NCBI GenBank assembly: GCA_037693485.1
Contig: CM075346.1
Coordinates: 131,223,001-131,287,000, forward strand
Reading direction: 5' to 3'
Source of the DNA: Kitagawia praeruptora
Taxonomy: Eukaryota > Streptophyta > Magnoliopsida > Apiales > Apiaceae
DNA: 64,000 bases
Shown here: piece after piece, positions 43,242 to 55,859 of the stretch
How the letters are laid out: every line of letters begins with the position of its first letter
How positions within the stretch are numbered: position 1 is the stretch's first letter
The notes under the pieces: generated by a model
What the model saw: the letters and a program-made list of their open reading frames with translations, nothing else
The model's database searches: none
What the model was told of the DNA's origin: nothing
Position numbers and translations under genes: made by a program

Positions 43242-43257
43242 TATCCATGTTTGATTT

Positions 43258-44883
43258 AATTACCTTTTTTCATGTTTTTTAATAGTAAATTATCAGTTTC
43301 CTTTTTAAAAACAAATTTAAATGTATGAGAATTGGTTTTATCTAGATTATTTTCATGTGGGCTTATAATTTTCTTATTTTAAGTAGTGAAAGGTTTTTTA
43401 CGATATTTTGTGTTAAACAGAAACATTTTTAAATAAATAGATAAAATTCTAATATTGAAGTAGCTAATAGTTATTTGAAAAAATCATTTTTAATGCAAAT
43501 TCAATATCTTTAATATAAAATTATTAAATTTATCTCAAATGTCTTTGATTTAGCGGAGAATTTTTAATTGTGATTATTCTACTTAAACCTACCAGATAAT
43601 GAGATGATTATTAGTAACTAGTAAGGCCATATTGTATGGACTAGAGTTTTTACGTTAATGTAAAAAATAACTTAACTTAATTAATATTGATAATAATAAA
43701 ATGAAATATCTTTTAATCTCCATGTATCATTTGTGCGACTGTAATTACTCATTTGAATAAAAAAAATTAAAAAATTGTTGAGAAATTGTTACTTAATGAA
43801 AATTGGTTTAATTGTTTGCAAGTCTCAACTAAAAAGTTGGATGAGAGCAAAATTCATTGTATTGTATATATTTACTGCAATTTCATCCAGTTATCAAAGA
43901 ATATAAGTCCGGACATTTTTTTGTGATAATCCATAGACCAACTTTAACATACCTTGATTAATTCAAGTAACTGTTAGCACATATATATACTGGGCAAAAA
44001 GTGGGATAAGTTCGGACATCTTACTTTTCCTCTCTTCCTTTGTTATACATGATAATAATAATGCCTTGGAAAAATTGTTTAAGATACGTGAATAAAAAAG
44101 GTTTGACTTATACTATCTGAACCTATGTTTCTATAATATGATGCCACGTAGGTTGTGTACAATGTTGAGCTCAAATGCGCGAGGCAAGAAGCTAGTTTTC
44201 TTTTCATAATTCATACACATGCGGAACTACGAGAAGTCTTTTGATCAAGATAATATGTATGTGATTATAATAGTATTATGAAATTAAGGCATGCAAGCAG
44301 ACATTGCTCTCAACTCTCAAGACCCTAGTTTCTAGAACCACAACAAAAGATTGGATTCAAGCTATAATTATGTCAGTAGTAATTCTATTCGTAGCCTCAC
44401 AGAGGATATATAGTAGTACGTCCCCTGTCATGGGAGTTAGACCACAATCTATAGTGTGCAAGGATTGAAGCTTAGAGTTTGCAGTAATTTTATTTCCAGA
44501 TAAAGTTGATGAAGTCCATGCAACAACATGTGGAAAAGACCTACACCTAGATATACAAAGCATACAATCTTGAATATACGGTGACCAAGGTAGGAAGGTT
44601 TGTAATGACAAGCAATCTGAGAAATAAAGCCATAACTGAGAATCAATACTTTATGCCATATCGTATTACTATATCTTAGTTTCCTTACCAATGTGTCAAA
44701 AATAAGATCCGACCCTATTTGCACTTTTGATCTCTAAATAATTTTTTAACCAAACAAATGGTGTAACAAAACATGCAGGTCCGAGAACATATCAGTATCA
44801 ACAACATACTGCAAAGATCAGGGCAATAGTGTTGAAAGTGTTTACTTTTTGCTATGTCGCCATAGCTACGAAGGCAACACTTT
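43258..44883. other. Intergenic DNA, nothing firm
   Basis: AT-rich sequence. Two overlapping minus-strand ORFs (44357-44611 and 44449-44724) are the only sizeable open stretches. Neither resembles a family I know, and they overlap in different frames, so I do not call a gene. Confidence 0.6.
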
Positions 44884-45125
44884 GCCACAACAAAAATTTC
44901 GACTTTCGACCGAATATGGTTGAATTTAATTTTTAAATTAGCGGGAATTTCCCGCTCACTTTTGACGGGTGCTAAATTCGACCGATTTGAAAACCCGATC
45001 GAAATATTACTAAATTCGACATTTTATTTTTGACCGCTCCTTAATTCGACCAGATGAGGTAGAAATTAGCCGGCCCAGTTAAATTCGACCATATACGATC
45101 GAAATAAGCCGCAATAAAAAATATT
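44884..45125. mobile_element. CACTA-like transposon end fragment
   Basis: CACAACAAAAATTTCGAC resembles the CACTACAACAAAAA terminus of CACTA elements. It is followed by repeated TTCGACC/TCGACCGA units typical of their subterminal region. The opposite end was not found, and the first bases are degenerate. Confidence 0.45.
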
Positions 45126-45924
45126 AGTCGAAAATAGCCTCATAGTAAATTATGTTTAGTCATTGTATATTCCAAACACCTATGATTGTCATACCCTCAT
45201 AGTAAATAAAAAAAGTTACTCATTCGGTAAAAAAAAGGTCAAATACTCAAATGCGTAACATTGTTAGCAGCTCAGAACAGGACCAGGTTGGTTGAAGCTG
45301 GTGGCTGGTTAAGGGTTCTGGTGGCACTGGTGCTGGTCAGCATTGCTAGAAAAAATGCTCAAGGCCTTAAGACTATCCAACCATAGGGGCTGTATGGGCG
45401 ATTCAACTAGGGCAGGATGTTCGGGAGCAGCCGGCTAACCTACACTTTGCAGGACTCGAAATAGCTTCTTGCATTCTAGAACACATATTCTCTGTTTAAA
45501 TTAATTTGTCATGGATTTCCGATATTCGGTTTGTTTTGCTGATGGTGTGCCATCACTACTGTTTTGTACCTTTGATCATTTGACTTTCCATACTAGTTTA
45601 TGGTCTTTTGATCTTGAATTGCTAAAACCTTTACATATTTTGGTGCAAGCCTCTGTCCTTGCCCTCTTCATATCTTATAAAGCAAATAAAATATTTCATT
45701 CTATTGAAAAATACATTGAAATATTACAATTCAAAATTTGACAAAACAAGATTACTCGATCAACTCTTACACGTGGAGTTTGGATTTTGATATTCTTTCA
45801 AGAAAAACAAGATATTGTACAAATACATATCTATTTTTGGACTAGGTTAATATTAATAAATCTAAAGTAAAAAATCTAAGGTTTTCAAAAAAATGTAGCC
45901 AATCTTTATCTTTTACAAGAAAAC
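45126..45924. other. Intergenic DNA without supported genes
   Basis: A short GGTG/GCTGG-rich patch lies at about 45283-45345. A 76-codon ORF at 45511-45741 has no recognisable features. Nothing else was seen. Confidence 0.6.
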
Positions 45925-46996
45925 TGTTGTAAGGAATATGACTTATATGTACAAGGTTGCAGAGGTTGTGTATATACTGAAAACGGAAACTACTTGCATT
46001 GCTTGTGCCTTTTAAATGAATGAATACAGGAACTTATGTAAGTCCAAAGACTACAACGTGATATCATAAAAATAGAAACAACTCAACTGAATCCTAGCAT
46101 AATTTCACTACGTTTATTATTTCTAAAAACTCTCTAACACTACTATGACTAAGTCTAGCAGCTACATAACAGCTACTTCACATTTGTTTAAATAAATCTA
46201 ATAAAACAAATACTAAACTAATAAGTTTAAGATTAATTCCAACAATCACCCCCATTATCTTAAACTTACGAAACACTTCTCTTCATCTTTCATGATGCCC
46301 TTGTCATCACCAACACACTAATTTGTTGATACAGTACTTCTCACCAAGTTCTAATATTGGGTTTGTTGATGCACTTCTCACCAACATATCTATGATTTTG
46401 GAGCACTTCTCTCCGTGGAGCACATCTCATCGGCAACTTAGACAAATTTTTAATGGGTACTTGTACCATTATTTCTTTCTAATTCAATTGCTTGCTTCCA
46501 GAACCAGCAGAGAAAACTACCCTCTCAACTTGAGACTAAATCTCTGTGGCCTCAAAACACAACTCCTTGACCCTTCTTTTAAATGTATAGCAGTCTTGTT
46601 CTTGTCGGTGAACACACCATCCGTAACCACTACTCCAATGACTCCAGTAGCAGCTGCTACCAGTTCTCTATTCTCTGTCGCAACACCTTCTTATGCCCTC
46701 AAGGATCGGAGGGAAGGCTGTTAAGCCTTGAACCCCCTGGGGCTTTGATACCAAGTGTTGTAAGGAATATGACTTATATGTACAAGAATGCAGAGGTTGT
46801 GTATATACTGAAAAGGGAAACTACTTGCATTGCTTGTGCCTTTTAAATGAATGAATACAGGGACTTATATAAGCCCAAAGACTACAACATGACAGCATAA
46901 AAATAGAAACAACCCAACTGAATCATAGCATAACTCCACTACGTTTATTATTCCTAAAACCTCTCTAACACTACTACGACTAAGTCTAGCAGCTAC
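45925..46996 (-). mobile_element. Small non-autonomous copia-like element (TRIM-like), truncated on the right
   Basis: The left LTR is 45925-46244 (TGTTGTAAGG ... TTCCAACA). The right LTR starts at 46756 and is cut at about 46996 by copy 2 of the duplication. On the minus strand, a purine tract with GGGGGTGAT sits at 46254-46246 and an iMet-like primer site TGGTATCAAAGC at 46753-46742, so the 5' LTR is on the right. The internal region is only about 510 bp with no usable ORF. An enzyme source elsewhere must have moved it. Confidence 0.8.
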
Positions 46997-47132
46997 ATAT
47001 AATTACCTCAAGTATTTCAAAATTTTCATTTTTTTCTTAATTGTTATCATTATTTGTTATAATGATAAGTATCACTTCAAAAAAAAAAATACCGTTATAC
47101 TTAGAAAAGTAATTCTCCAAAAATTAAAATAA

Positions 47133-49103
47133 GGGATATTCCATTTGGTACCATTATACTTTTGGCTTTTCCAAATGGTACCACTCAAGGTTTTTGGCTT
47201 CCAAATGGTACACCTAAACTTTTGACTTCAACCCTCCATAGAACTCCGTTTTAAAAACGTTATACAAACGTTATTAATTTAAACTTTCACTCAAAAAAAA
47301 TAGAAAACAGAACAATCAAATCTTTTATCTCCTCTTCTACCTTTCTCCTCCACCCTCCTCCACCCGTTGGTGTCTCTTCCCTCACCCTTTCATTATCCGA
47401 CCAACAACACTGCCGTGCGTCCCCGCCTTCCACCGCAACTCCGCCTTCTTCAACACAACCTTCCTTCTCATCTCCTCCATTCCACCTCCCACCTTCAACC
47501 CATTTCTCACAACAACTCCGACCTCCCATTTACAACAAACCACCGCTGCAACAAAACCCACCCACCACTCCTCTACCTCGCAATCAACTCGCCTCCACCC
47601 CATTTCGTTCTCCGGTCAACTCCACCACCAACCCACCAATTCCCTTCTCTTCTCCGTTTTCCCATCACCCACCTCCCCTCAATAGCCTCCTTCTTCACTC
47701 CTACCGCCCACCTCAACAACCCCCATTTTTCTCCTCTTCTCTCAACCACGCCATCTCCGCCCACCTCTAATTCAACACCACCACCCATTCAAACAACCCA
47801 ATAGCTTTTTACTTTTTTTCTCCTCTTCTCTTTTTACTTTTTTTCTATTTAAATTGATTCTTTTTAGACTTTTTTGCACGATAGTGGCCTGAACTATAAT
47901 CTTTTTGCACAAAAATGGCCAACCTATAATACTGAGCACCCGCATGGCCCAACTCTAATATTTTAAGCATCCGATTGCATTCCGTCAATTATGTGTAACG
48001 GCAGTTAGTTTTAGAGGGGTAATATGGGTTCTTCAATTATGCAAAATTAGGGTTCTCCATGAAATTTAGGGCTTTTTGATTCTTTGATTTTTCCGGTTGA
48101 AATGATTGTTTATATAGCTTCATATTGATGCCAGGAGTTCAATTCCATGTTCTATTTCATCGTTCTATTGCTCGTTTTGTCAATTCGAATTCTAGGGTTC
48201 TTGAGTCAAATTAGGGCTTTCTGATTGAGTATATTTTCCGATTGATTTTATTGTTTGTAAAGCTTCTAGAGATCCTAAGGATCATATCTATGTGTTTAAT
48301 TTGATTGTTCTAATGCCGGATTGTAATATTCAAATTTGTTAGTTTTAACCGAATTTTTGAAACAATATTTCGTCTTATTCGTTAATTGTCTGTAATATTG
48401 GTTGCCAAGAGTAGTTTGTACGTGTTCTAAGCTTCGTTTTGATATAAAGAACATTGAGTTTGGTTTTTGTTTTGTATAAAAATGAATTTCGCCGGAATTT
48501 AGGTTTGAGTTCGCCGGAATTATTCATTTTTTGGTTAAATACTGTTTGTTTGGTTCGTTTTTGCCGTGTTTTAGAGTGCCCAGAAGTTGAGGGTTGGTTT
48601 GGTATTAGTTTGGTGTCAAAAGGCTGGCTCAACGGAGCGCTTTTGGTGTTGACCGGAAAATGGAATCGCTGGTTTCCGACCGGCAACCTCCATTGTTGAT
48701 AGTCAAGCATTCAAAGGCTTGAAGGTGTTCCCATATTACCCCTCTAAAACTAACTGCCGTTACACATAATTGACGGAATACAATCGGGTGCTTAAAATAT
48801 TAGAGTTAGGCCATGTGGGTGCTCAATATTATAGGTTGGCCATTTTTGTGCAAAAATATTATAGTTCACGACAATATCGTGCAAAAAAGTCTTCTTTTTA
48901 TTATGTTTTTCTTATTTTGTTAATATATTTCCTTTTTTTTAACGCATATAAATAATAACTTAACGGTATGATTAACTTTTATTTAACGGAGTGTTATTGG
49001 AAGGTTGAAATCAAAAGTTTAGGTGTACCATTTGGAAGCCAAAAACATTGAGTGGTACCATTTGGAAAAGCCAAAAGTACAATGGTACCAAATGGAATAT
49101 CCC
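47133..49103. mobile_element. Mutator-like element, possible Pack-MULE (copy 2, with nested insertion)
   Basis: This is the second copy of 38091-39027. It is followed by ATAAAATAA at 49104-49112, while the left duplication has drifted to TTAAAATAA. The CT-rich interior is retained (about 47330-47810). Another Mutator-like element (47867-48891) is inserted near its right TIR. Confidence 0.75.
47867..48891. mobile_element. Second Mutator-like element, about 165-bp TIRs
   Basis: It is flanked by the 9-bp duplication TTCTTTTTA (47858-47866 and 48892-48900); copy 1 shows the empty site. The inverted ends start GACTTTTTTGCACGATA and pair over about 165 bp, including ACTGCCGTTACACATAATTG. The interior (about 48035-48730) has CTAGGGTT-type sequence resembling plant gene leaders or introns and two short opposing ORFs, but no transposase. 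It may be a Pack-MULE. Confidence 0.85.
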
Positions 49104-49355
49104 ATAAAATAATCATGTAAAAAGTTTTTCTTTTTTACCATTTTTATTGTTATCTATAAGATATGCTATGTATCTGCTGAGATATTGTAATTATACTTTT
49201 TATTTTATATTTTTATACAAACTATTTTGTAAACACATTCTTACCATATTCGTTCAATCATGCACTGTAATGTAATTTTTGAGTGTGATCAAACTACTAA
49301 TGCATTGGTTGAGGTAGAGTATGATCCTCTAGCATTATTATGTATTTAGCATGGT

Positions 49356-49868
49356 TTGTAAGCGAACTGAATCGAGTCGAGTTTTGGCTTATCGAGTTCG
49401 AGTTCATGTTTTTCTTAACGAGTTGAGTCAAACTCGATTACTTTATCGATCAATTTTTGTTATTCAAACTCGAGTTCGTTAACAAATGAGTCGAGTTGTT
49501 CACGAACATTTCTATTCGATTCGAACCAATTTGAGTTCGAGTTTGCCAATAGAATTTAATTTTTTTACCTTTAATACTTTTTTTTCATTATTATACATTT
49601 ATATTAATGTATTTTAATATATTAATTATGTAAATTAAATAACATTTTATTTATGTACATACCTTATCGAGTCGAGTTTAATGAGTCGATGGAGTCGAGT
49701 TCGAGTCATTAATCTCGAGTCGAGTTCGAATCAAACCCTCATACAACTCGGATCGACTAGATAATCTTATCGAACATAATTTTTTGTTCAAAGTCGAGCT
49801 CGATTGCTTTTCGAGTCGAGTTTAATGAATCAAGTTGAGTTTAATGAATAACTCGGTTCGTTTACAAT
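49356..49868. repeat. TCGAG/ACTCGA-rich element (copy 2)
   Basis: This is the second copy of 39281-39868, with a shorter AT-rich centre. Repeats of GAGTCGAG and CTCGAGT are again concentrated on both sides. Confidence 0.55.
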
Positions 49869-51356
49869 CCTATGTTTATCCATATCTCTCAAATTTGCAT
49901 TGTGAAGATTTGTCGCAATCTCCCTGGTTCGAGTAATATGATGTGTACAATACACTTTACTTACTCGGGTGTTTTTATCATATTTGATGAAATTGATCTT
50001 TTAAATTTTTTGTTTCGAGGCAAAAGCAGCAACATTGTTATTATAGGACCTCTTCACTATAGAAGTTAAATTGAGACTTAAATATATGAAATTAGAAAAA
50101 AGTAATATAAAAATCCACATGAAAGATTCAAAGAAAACTATACAAAAAATTTATTTATTTTATTACGATAAGTCTTATACATACATATTTAGGTTTTACA
50201 AGCAATATCTATTAAAACAATTGCTCATGTACAAATTTAAAGTGTATCTCATTTGCAAAACTATAGCATTTCCCATTTGCAAAGTAGAAGTAGGAAGAAC
50301 CACATTACCTTAGAATGACTTGAACAGTATAGAAATAAGCCAACGTAATCGGATACTCAGCACTTCTAGTTAGAGTTAGCACCTGGTGATAAATTACCCT
50401 CCTCTACTTCCAGCTTCACTATTTTTCATGAACAGTTTTATGATTAATACCCGAATTTTGGGTCTCAGGTCAGAAGTTTTATTAGGATTAAACTGACCTG
50501 AAAATATACAAATACAAGATATAATGTTTTAGTAATAGCCCCAACATTATTCGATCTACAGCAAAAACTAAAGCTTTTGAGGCAGTCGACAAAAAAAGAA
50601 AAATATTTGCTAATCTTTAGTGTGTGTGTGTGTGTTCCAGATTGGACTGTCACAAACTTCTACCCCATATTAAAACTTAAACACCTAAATTATATAATTT
50701 CCTATAAAGAGAAAAGATCATTTACCATTTTTAAGTCTTTCTTTTTAGCCTTTGAGGAGCCTCTTCAATGAAGCATGGCAGTAAGAGAAGGATGAAGAGA
50801 CCGCAATCATCCTCATCTTTTTGTTGAGGAATCTAGCAAATGGACGATTACACTCTAACTCACCAGTTGCATTGCAACAGATATCTGATGCTGAAATCGC
50901 GAAACCATATGATAATGAAGATCAAAGCGTCAGATGCAAAAATTTAGGAAACATACTGCTTTATTATAATTACACCATTGCACAACTGATAACTGAAACA
51001 CTGAATAATTATATAAAATTTTACCTTTATGTTGTTCTAGACAATCTTGGGAAGTACATTATTTTGAAAGATATAAACTTTTGACCTTTCTTGGGAAGCA
51101 CATTCTCTTAAAGAATGCGAGTGCAAACATATACACATATACTCCAATGAAATTCAAAATATTGTTAAAATGATAACAAGGACAAACAAAGCAAATTACC
51201 AAAATAATTTAAACAAATCACCGATATTTCAAAGTGATTTATGAAAATTATAATTTGATGATTTTCTTTTGTTTTAACTTTTTTCATTTTAATTCTAAAT
51301 CTCATTTAAGATATATCATATTTTTACCAACTCTATCGTAAGTTAAATAACCATAC
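49869..51356. other. Unassigned part of the duplication, copy 2
   Basis: A plus-strand frame at 49872-50069 and another at about 50821-50950 stay open here but are broken in copy 1. No domain is recognised. A GT microsatellite lies at about 50619-50634. Confidence 0.4.
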
Positions 51357-51444
51357 CTGCAAATAGTTTAACCTCAAATCTGTTCCTTTTCCTCCGCTGA
51401 CCAATCCATCATGATGTACCAAGAATAACCCCTCATAATATTTG
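51357..51444 (-). CDS. Two-exon gene fragment, exon 2 (copy 2)
   Basis: It has the same splice borders as copy 1, with GAT in place of GAA (Asp for Glu). Confidence 0.45.
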
Positions 51445-51583
51445 CTATAAAACAAATTCAAAAAATTATAAAACAAATAATTACTATCAAAAAATCATAC
51501 AATTACAAACAAAAATGAAAATTGTGAATATGATTTTATGGTAAAAATATGTGCCCACTTATACATACAAATTAATATTGTAC

Positions 51584-51651
51584 CTCAGATCAATTAATTT
51601 CTCATCATCAGATTCATCATCTTCTTCTTCATCTCCACAGAAGTTCACCAT
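51584..51651 (-). CDS. Two-exon gene fragment, exon 1 (copy 2)
   Basis: It is identical in protein sequence to copy 1 (MVNFCGDEEEDDESDDEK...), with the ATG at 51651 and the donor CTGAG|GTACAA. Confidence 0.45.
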
Positions 51652-51921
51652 CTTATTTTATCTAGAATTTTGATGGATGTAATAGAGCGTGACACCAAGT
51701 TGGGATATATTGTCTATACAAATGATTTAGATAACAAAAGGGAATTGAATGATAAATTTAATATGTTATGATATTTCTATTCTAAATAAAATTTTTTAGT
51801 TGTAACAAGATTCTCAATGAAAGGTGAGTGATAAATAAAAAAAGATATGAGTGATAAACAGAAAAGATGGTGGCTAAATAGGCTATAATATTATTGTATA
51901 TATATTGGAATGTGAATTATC

Positions 51922-51989
51922 CTAGAAGTTTCTAGATGATGTGAATTTTAAATGGTTTATATTATCCTAGAAGTTTCTAGAAGTTTCTA
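51922..51989. promoter_or_regulatory. HSE-like palindrome array, copy 2
   Basis: CTAGAAGTTTCTAG lies at 51922-51935, and an overlapping double unit (AGAAGTTTCTAGAAGTTTCT) at 51966-51989. The double unit gives a longer alternating GAA/TTC series than any single site in copy 1. Confidence 0.55.
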
Positions 51990-52354
51990 GATGTGTGTTA
52001 TACATATATATTATTAATGTTAACTTTTAAAATCTCTATAGAGATGTTACTCACAAATATCTTATGAATGTAATCTATAATAAATTAACTAAAAATAAAT
52101 GAATACTTTTTTTTAAGCCAACTAAGAATGACGTGTAAAGATAAACAATAAATAAGACAATTTAGCTGATAATGAAGTGGAAAGATAAACAATACCTAAA
52201 ATGGAAATTTATTTATCTAAAATATTAAATTTTCACAAAAATATGATAAAAAGTTTGAACCATGCATTCTTTTTCACAAGCATTCTTATTAGATTAATTA
52301 ATTTTATAAATTTATAATATAGAATTAGGTAGTAAATTTATCCATGTTTGATTT

Positions 52355-52944
52355 TTTTTTTGATAAACAAAGGAATTTTATAAACTTGCATCAACTCAAA
52401 TCACAGCCAGGACAAACCCCTGAACTGACACTACAATATGAATGGAAATAAATAAACGATCTAAACACATAGTCGCTTATGTTTTCAGACTGTTTAACAC
52501 CATGAATTTCGAAATTCTTTGAATTAAAAAAAATTAAAATGGCTTTCCGATCAATCAATCCTACCCACCACCTGTAGTCCAATGTTCAGAAACACCCCGG
52601 CTATCTACATGCCGAAAATCAGCTATAGACATTCCGAAAGTGAAATATCTCATAAGATGAACAAATTTTAGTTGTGAAAAGTACGTAAGCTCTTGCAATA
52701 TTCTACACCAGCCCAAATCAAATGCACGAATTACAAATCTCCCACAAAATCACATGAATCATTTTCAAAGTAGTCAGGAACAAAACACATACCACCATCA
52801 AAAAAATATACCATAACATCCCAATAAAAAGGGTAACACACGTCGAAAGGTGAGACTAACGCCAAAAGACGAGACTAAAACCAAAAATTCAACGATCTCG
52901 GAATGACATCAAATTTTGGTATGATGTTAAGGAGGAGAATTTGA
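52355..52944 (-). mobile_element. Retroposon, copy 2, cut off on the right
   Basis: It matches 42385-42962, with the poly(A) end on the left. It is joined at 52944/52945 to ORF3 of element D. The minus-strand ORF running across the junction ends with about 20 chimeric residues. Confidence 0.7.
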
Positions 52945-54161
52945 TTCTGCCACATAACCTTGAGTAGGGCATTGGCATCCTGTGTTTGAGATGATAGAGT
53001 GGCCATTTCACTTGTGAACTTTGTGAGGCTGTCTTTCAGGGAAGGTAGCTCATGGTCCACAGGGGTGCAAGTCTTTTTACATTCCCTTATATCTCTGAGT
53101 GTGGATGCCAGGGGAGGGATTTCAGTTGTGAATTTACTTTTGAGCTCACTCACTTCCTTGGTTGTATCTCTGCAGATATTGGCAAGTTCAGTTTTCATTC
53201 CTTTTCCAAGATAGTGAATAGCTTTTAGACTTCCCTTGTATGATTCATTCATAGCTTCATAGACATCAGTAGGTGAGAGAGTTCGAGCATTTGAGCCAAG
53301 AGTAGTTATATATTCTTCTCTCAAGTATTGCAGAGCCTCAGCCAGGGTGCATTCTTTGGTGGTGCTCATCTATGCATCTATATTTCCATCTCTCTCAACC
53401 TCATCTTCTATTTTCTCTTATTGATTTTCAACATCTTCTTTGTGACAGAGCAAAATAGCTTCATAGTTGGCATTTGGCAGATTTGCTGTGAGGATATGTT
53501 GGACTATTTTAGAGATCTCATCAAGCTGTTCCACATTTAAGCAATGAAGTGCTTCATCCGTCAGTAGTGGTGGAACAGTTGATGATCCCGAGACACTATC
53601 ATGTTGCACAGGCCTCAGCCATTATGACAAGGTGGCCTGAGCCAAGTTAGTGCTAGAGCTAGGCAAGCTAGTCTCCTCAGTTACAGATGCAACTTCTGCA
53701 ACCGAATGGAATGACTCTACTACTTTTGTCTCCACAGGAGTGGGATGAGTTACAAAAGTAGTTGACACAGGCACAGAGTCTCTAGTAAAAACTATTGAAT
53801 CCTCTGTGTTTGTGATGGTGTCATCAGGATATGCCCCAGCTAGCATTCCCTCACCATCAGAATGTGGTTTCTGGATGGTGAGCAAAGTGTCATGCACTAA
53901 GTCACTTGAGTCCACTGGCTCACCAAGAGAAAAGAATTCTTGGTGATCAATGCCTTGCTCTTCAATTTCTTGAATTACAGGCTCCAAAGAAATTTGAGAT
54001 GTAGATTCTGGAAGAGAAGTGTCTTTTAGAATGGATTTTGGCAACTCCCCCTGAGAAATAGAGGGAGTTTCAAATGTGATGTGCTCTCCACTCAGTATTG
54101 TGCCAGCCTTATCACTCCCAGGTGCTGACTCTTTACAAATAGGTGCATTGGGGAGGATGCT
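52945..54161 (-). pseudogene. ORF3 of element D, 3' part
   Basis: This continues ORF3 beyond the element E insertion. It is an acidic, serine/threonine-rich linker, then a predicted helical end (LAEALQYLREEYITTLG, KSKFTTEIPPLASTLRD). Stops break it near 53621 and 53417. It is truncated at 52945. It belongs to D because both sides share the ATGCT duplication of E and the frame character is continuous. Confidence 0.75.
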
Positions 54162-55724
54162 TGATAAGTGGATTTTATATCCATTTGGATCGCTTCAATT
54201 CGGCTTAAATTGATTGTCTTGGACTCAAGTTTATGGTAGTTTTGATGTGTTTTGCTTAGTTGTGCAGATTTACAAGAATGTTGATTATGGTTGATGCTTC
54301 TATCGTTTTTGGAAAATAAATTAATTAAAATTCGGATTTCTGAGACGGTTGCGCAGTCTACACTGTTTTGGACATATCTGGAGTTCTAGAAGTCCGTTTT
54401 CAGCGATCTTACTGCCCACGCGAAGCCTGGGAGATTTTCTACAACTTGGGATAGGATTCTCACGAGCAAATTGCGCGGGGTAGGAGCAATCTGCGCGAAG
54501 AACAGACTGTTGGGCGCAGGTTGCCCCTGAAAAATTCTGCCAGATTTCTAATTCACTGTTTTGGCCATTTCTTGAGTTCTACAACTCCGTTTGAGGCCCG
54601 TAAGCAGTCCACGCAAAGATAACGAGATTATCTATCATTCTAAAGTGGTACAGAGGTCCAAATACAACTGGAACGGTCCAGAATATCTGAAGAAAAGTCA
54701 GCTACGAATTTTCCTTAAAAACAGAATCAGTTTAGGAAACGTATTTTGTAGAAATTCTATTATAATTCTGTTTTGGTATTTTCTTGCTGGGCAAGACTTC
54801 TAGAGCCTATATAAACACATCCAACCCTTGTAATAGATCATCATCATTAGGAGTAGAACCATTACATATCAATTACTTAGGTTTATTTGTATATTTTCAT
54901 ACTTTGTTTTTTTATCATGGTTTCATTAGATCCCATGATGACGAGAGGTTCAATTATGAACTAATCGTTGTCATGGGATTCTAACGAATTTATTTATGGA
55001 GCTTTAGTATCTTGATGATTTACAGATCTGTGTGTGATGTATATCTGATATCCTCGTATGGTTGTGTTTCATGTATTTAGATGCGTAGCTAACATCTAAT
55101 TTGTTAATCTCTTGTGAAGCGAGAGTGGATCTTGAGATTTAGAACTTGCCATACTAGCATAGGATAGGTTGATGTTTTAACATCATGATTTGTGGCATAA
55201 ATAGAGATATTATGCTGCCCTATGTGATCAATGTGGATAACTTGTTCTTAACCGTTATGTTTTCAAATTCTATAGAGATATAGGGTCTAAGCATAATTGG
55301 TGTCTATTCATCTTCTATCTCTTTTGTGGATGTATGTTTAGTTTGGTATTCGTATACTGAGAAGTAGCGTATACTTGTTTCGTGTTATCCGATCAGATAT
55401 CATAACCATTGCATATAGTGATTAAAGGCGTCAGATCTAAGCAAAGTATTTAATGAAGTTAGGATTCCATGGTTTTTCTTGCAGAAGTAATTAGATTTCA
55501 ATTATAGTTAGTTAGTTAATTCTTAGTTTGTTAGTTTACTTCTTAGTTAGTTAGTTAATTAAAACCCAAATTTTGTTATTTGTCTTAGCAGTGATTAAAA
55601 ACCATACATTATTGCATAGGTGCATGAACTGAATTAAAACCATAACCAGATCTCTGTGGGAACGAACTCGACTTATATCTGTATTACTTGTGACCGCGTA
55701 CACTTGCGTGATTTAGTGTAAACA
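54162..55724 (+). mobile_element. 5' LTR of element E (1563 bp)
   Basis: It begins TGATAAGTGG and ends GTGTAAACA. TATATAAA is at 54808-54815. TTAG/GTTAGTTA repeats lie near 55505-55560. Confidence 0.93.
54808..54815 (+). promoter_or_regulatory. TATA box in 5' LTR of element E
   Basis: TATATAAA in a GC-flanked context; the same site is at 60110-60117 in the 3' LTR. Confidence 0.5.
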
Positions 55725-55730
55725 AGTTTT

Positions 55731-55747
55731 TGGCGCCGCTGTCGGGG
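55731..55747 (+). promoter_or_regulatory. Primer-binding site of element E
   Basis: TGGCGCCGCTGTCGGGG, six bases after the LTR, is the usual Gypsy TGGCGCC-type site. Confidence 0.75.
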
Positions 55748-55859
55748 ATCATCGGTGTTTTATTTTTGGTTTATGTGCTTGTCAATAGTGGTCGTTAGAG
55801 TTCACTGACTCGGACTGTTTTTTACATAGTTGTTTAGTTCTGTGTATTGCAGGTAGCAA

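Larger units (their letters stand above)
46997..52944. repeat. Segmental duplication, copy 2
   Basis: It matches 37966-42962 in direct orientation. Its left border falls inside the right LTR of the small copia element, where CTACATA is shared by both sequences. Its right border falls inside the retroposon and abuts ORF3 of element D. Copy 2 alone carries the 1025-bp Mutator-like insertion. Confidence 0.9.

Noticed and set aside
44357..44724. Minus-strand ORFs of 84 and 91 codons
   Set aside because: They overlap in different frames, have no recognisable motif and no splice or promoter support.
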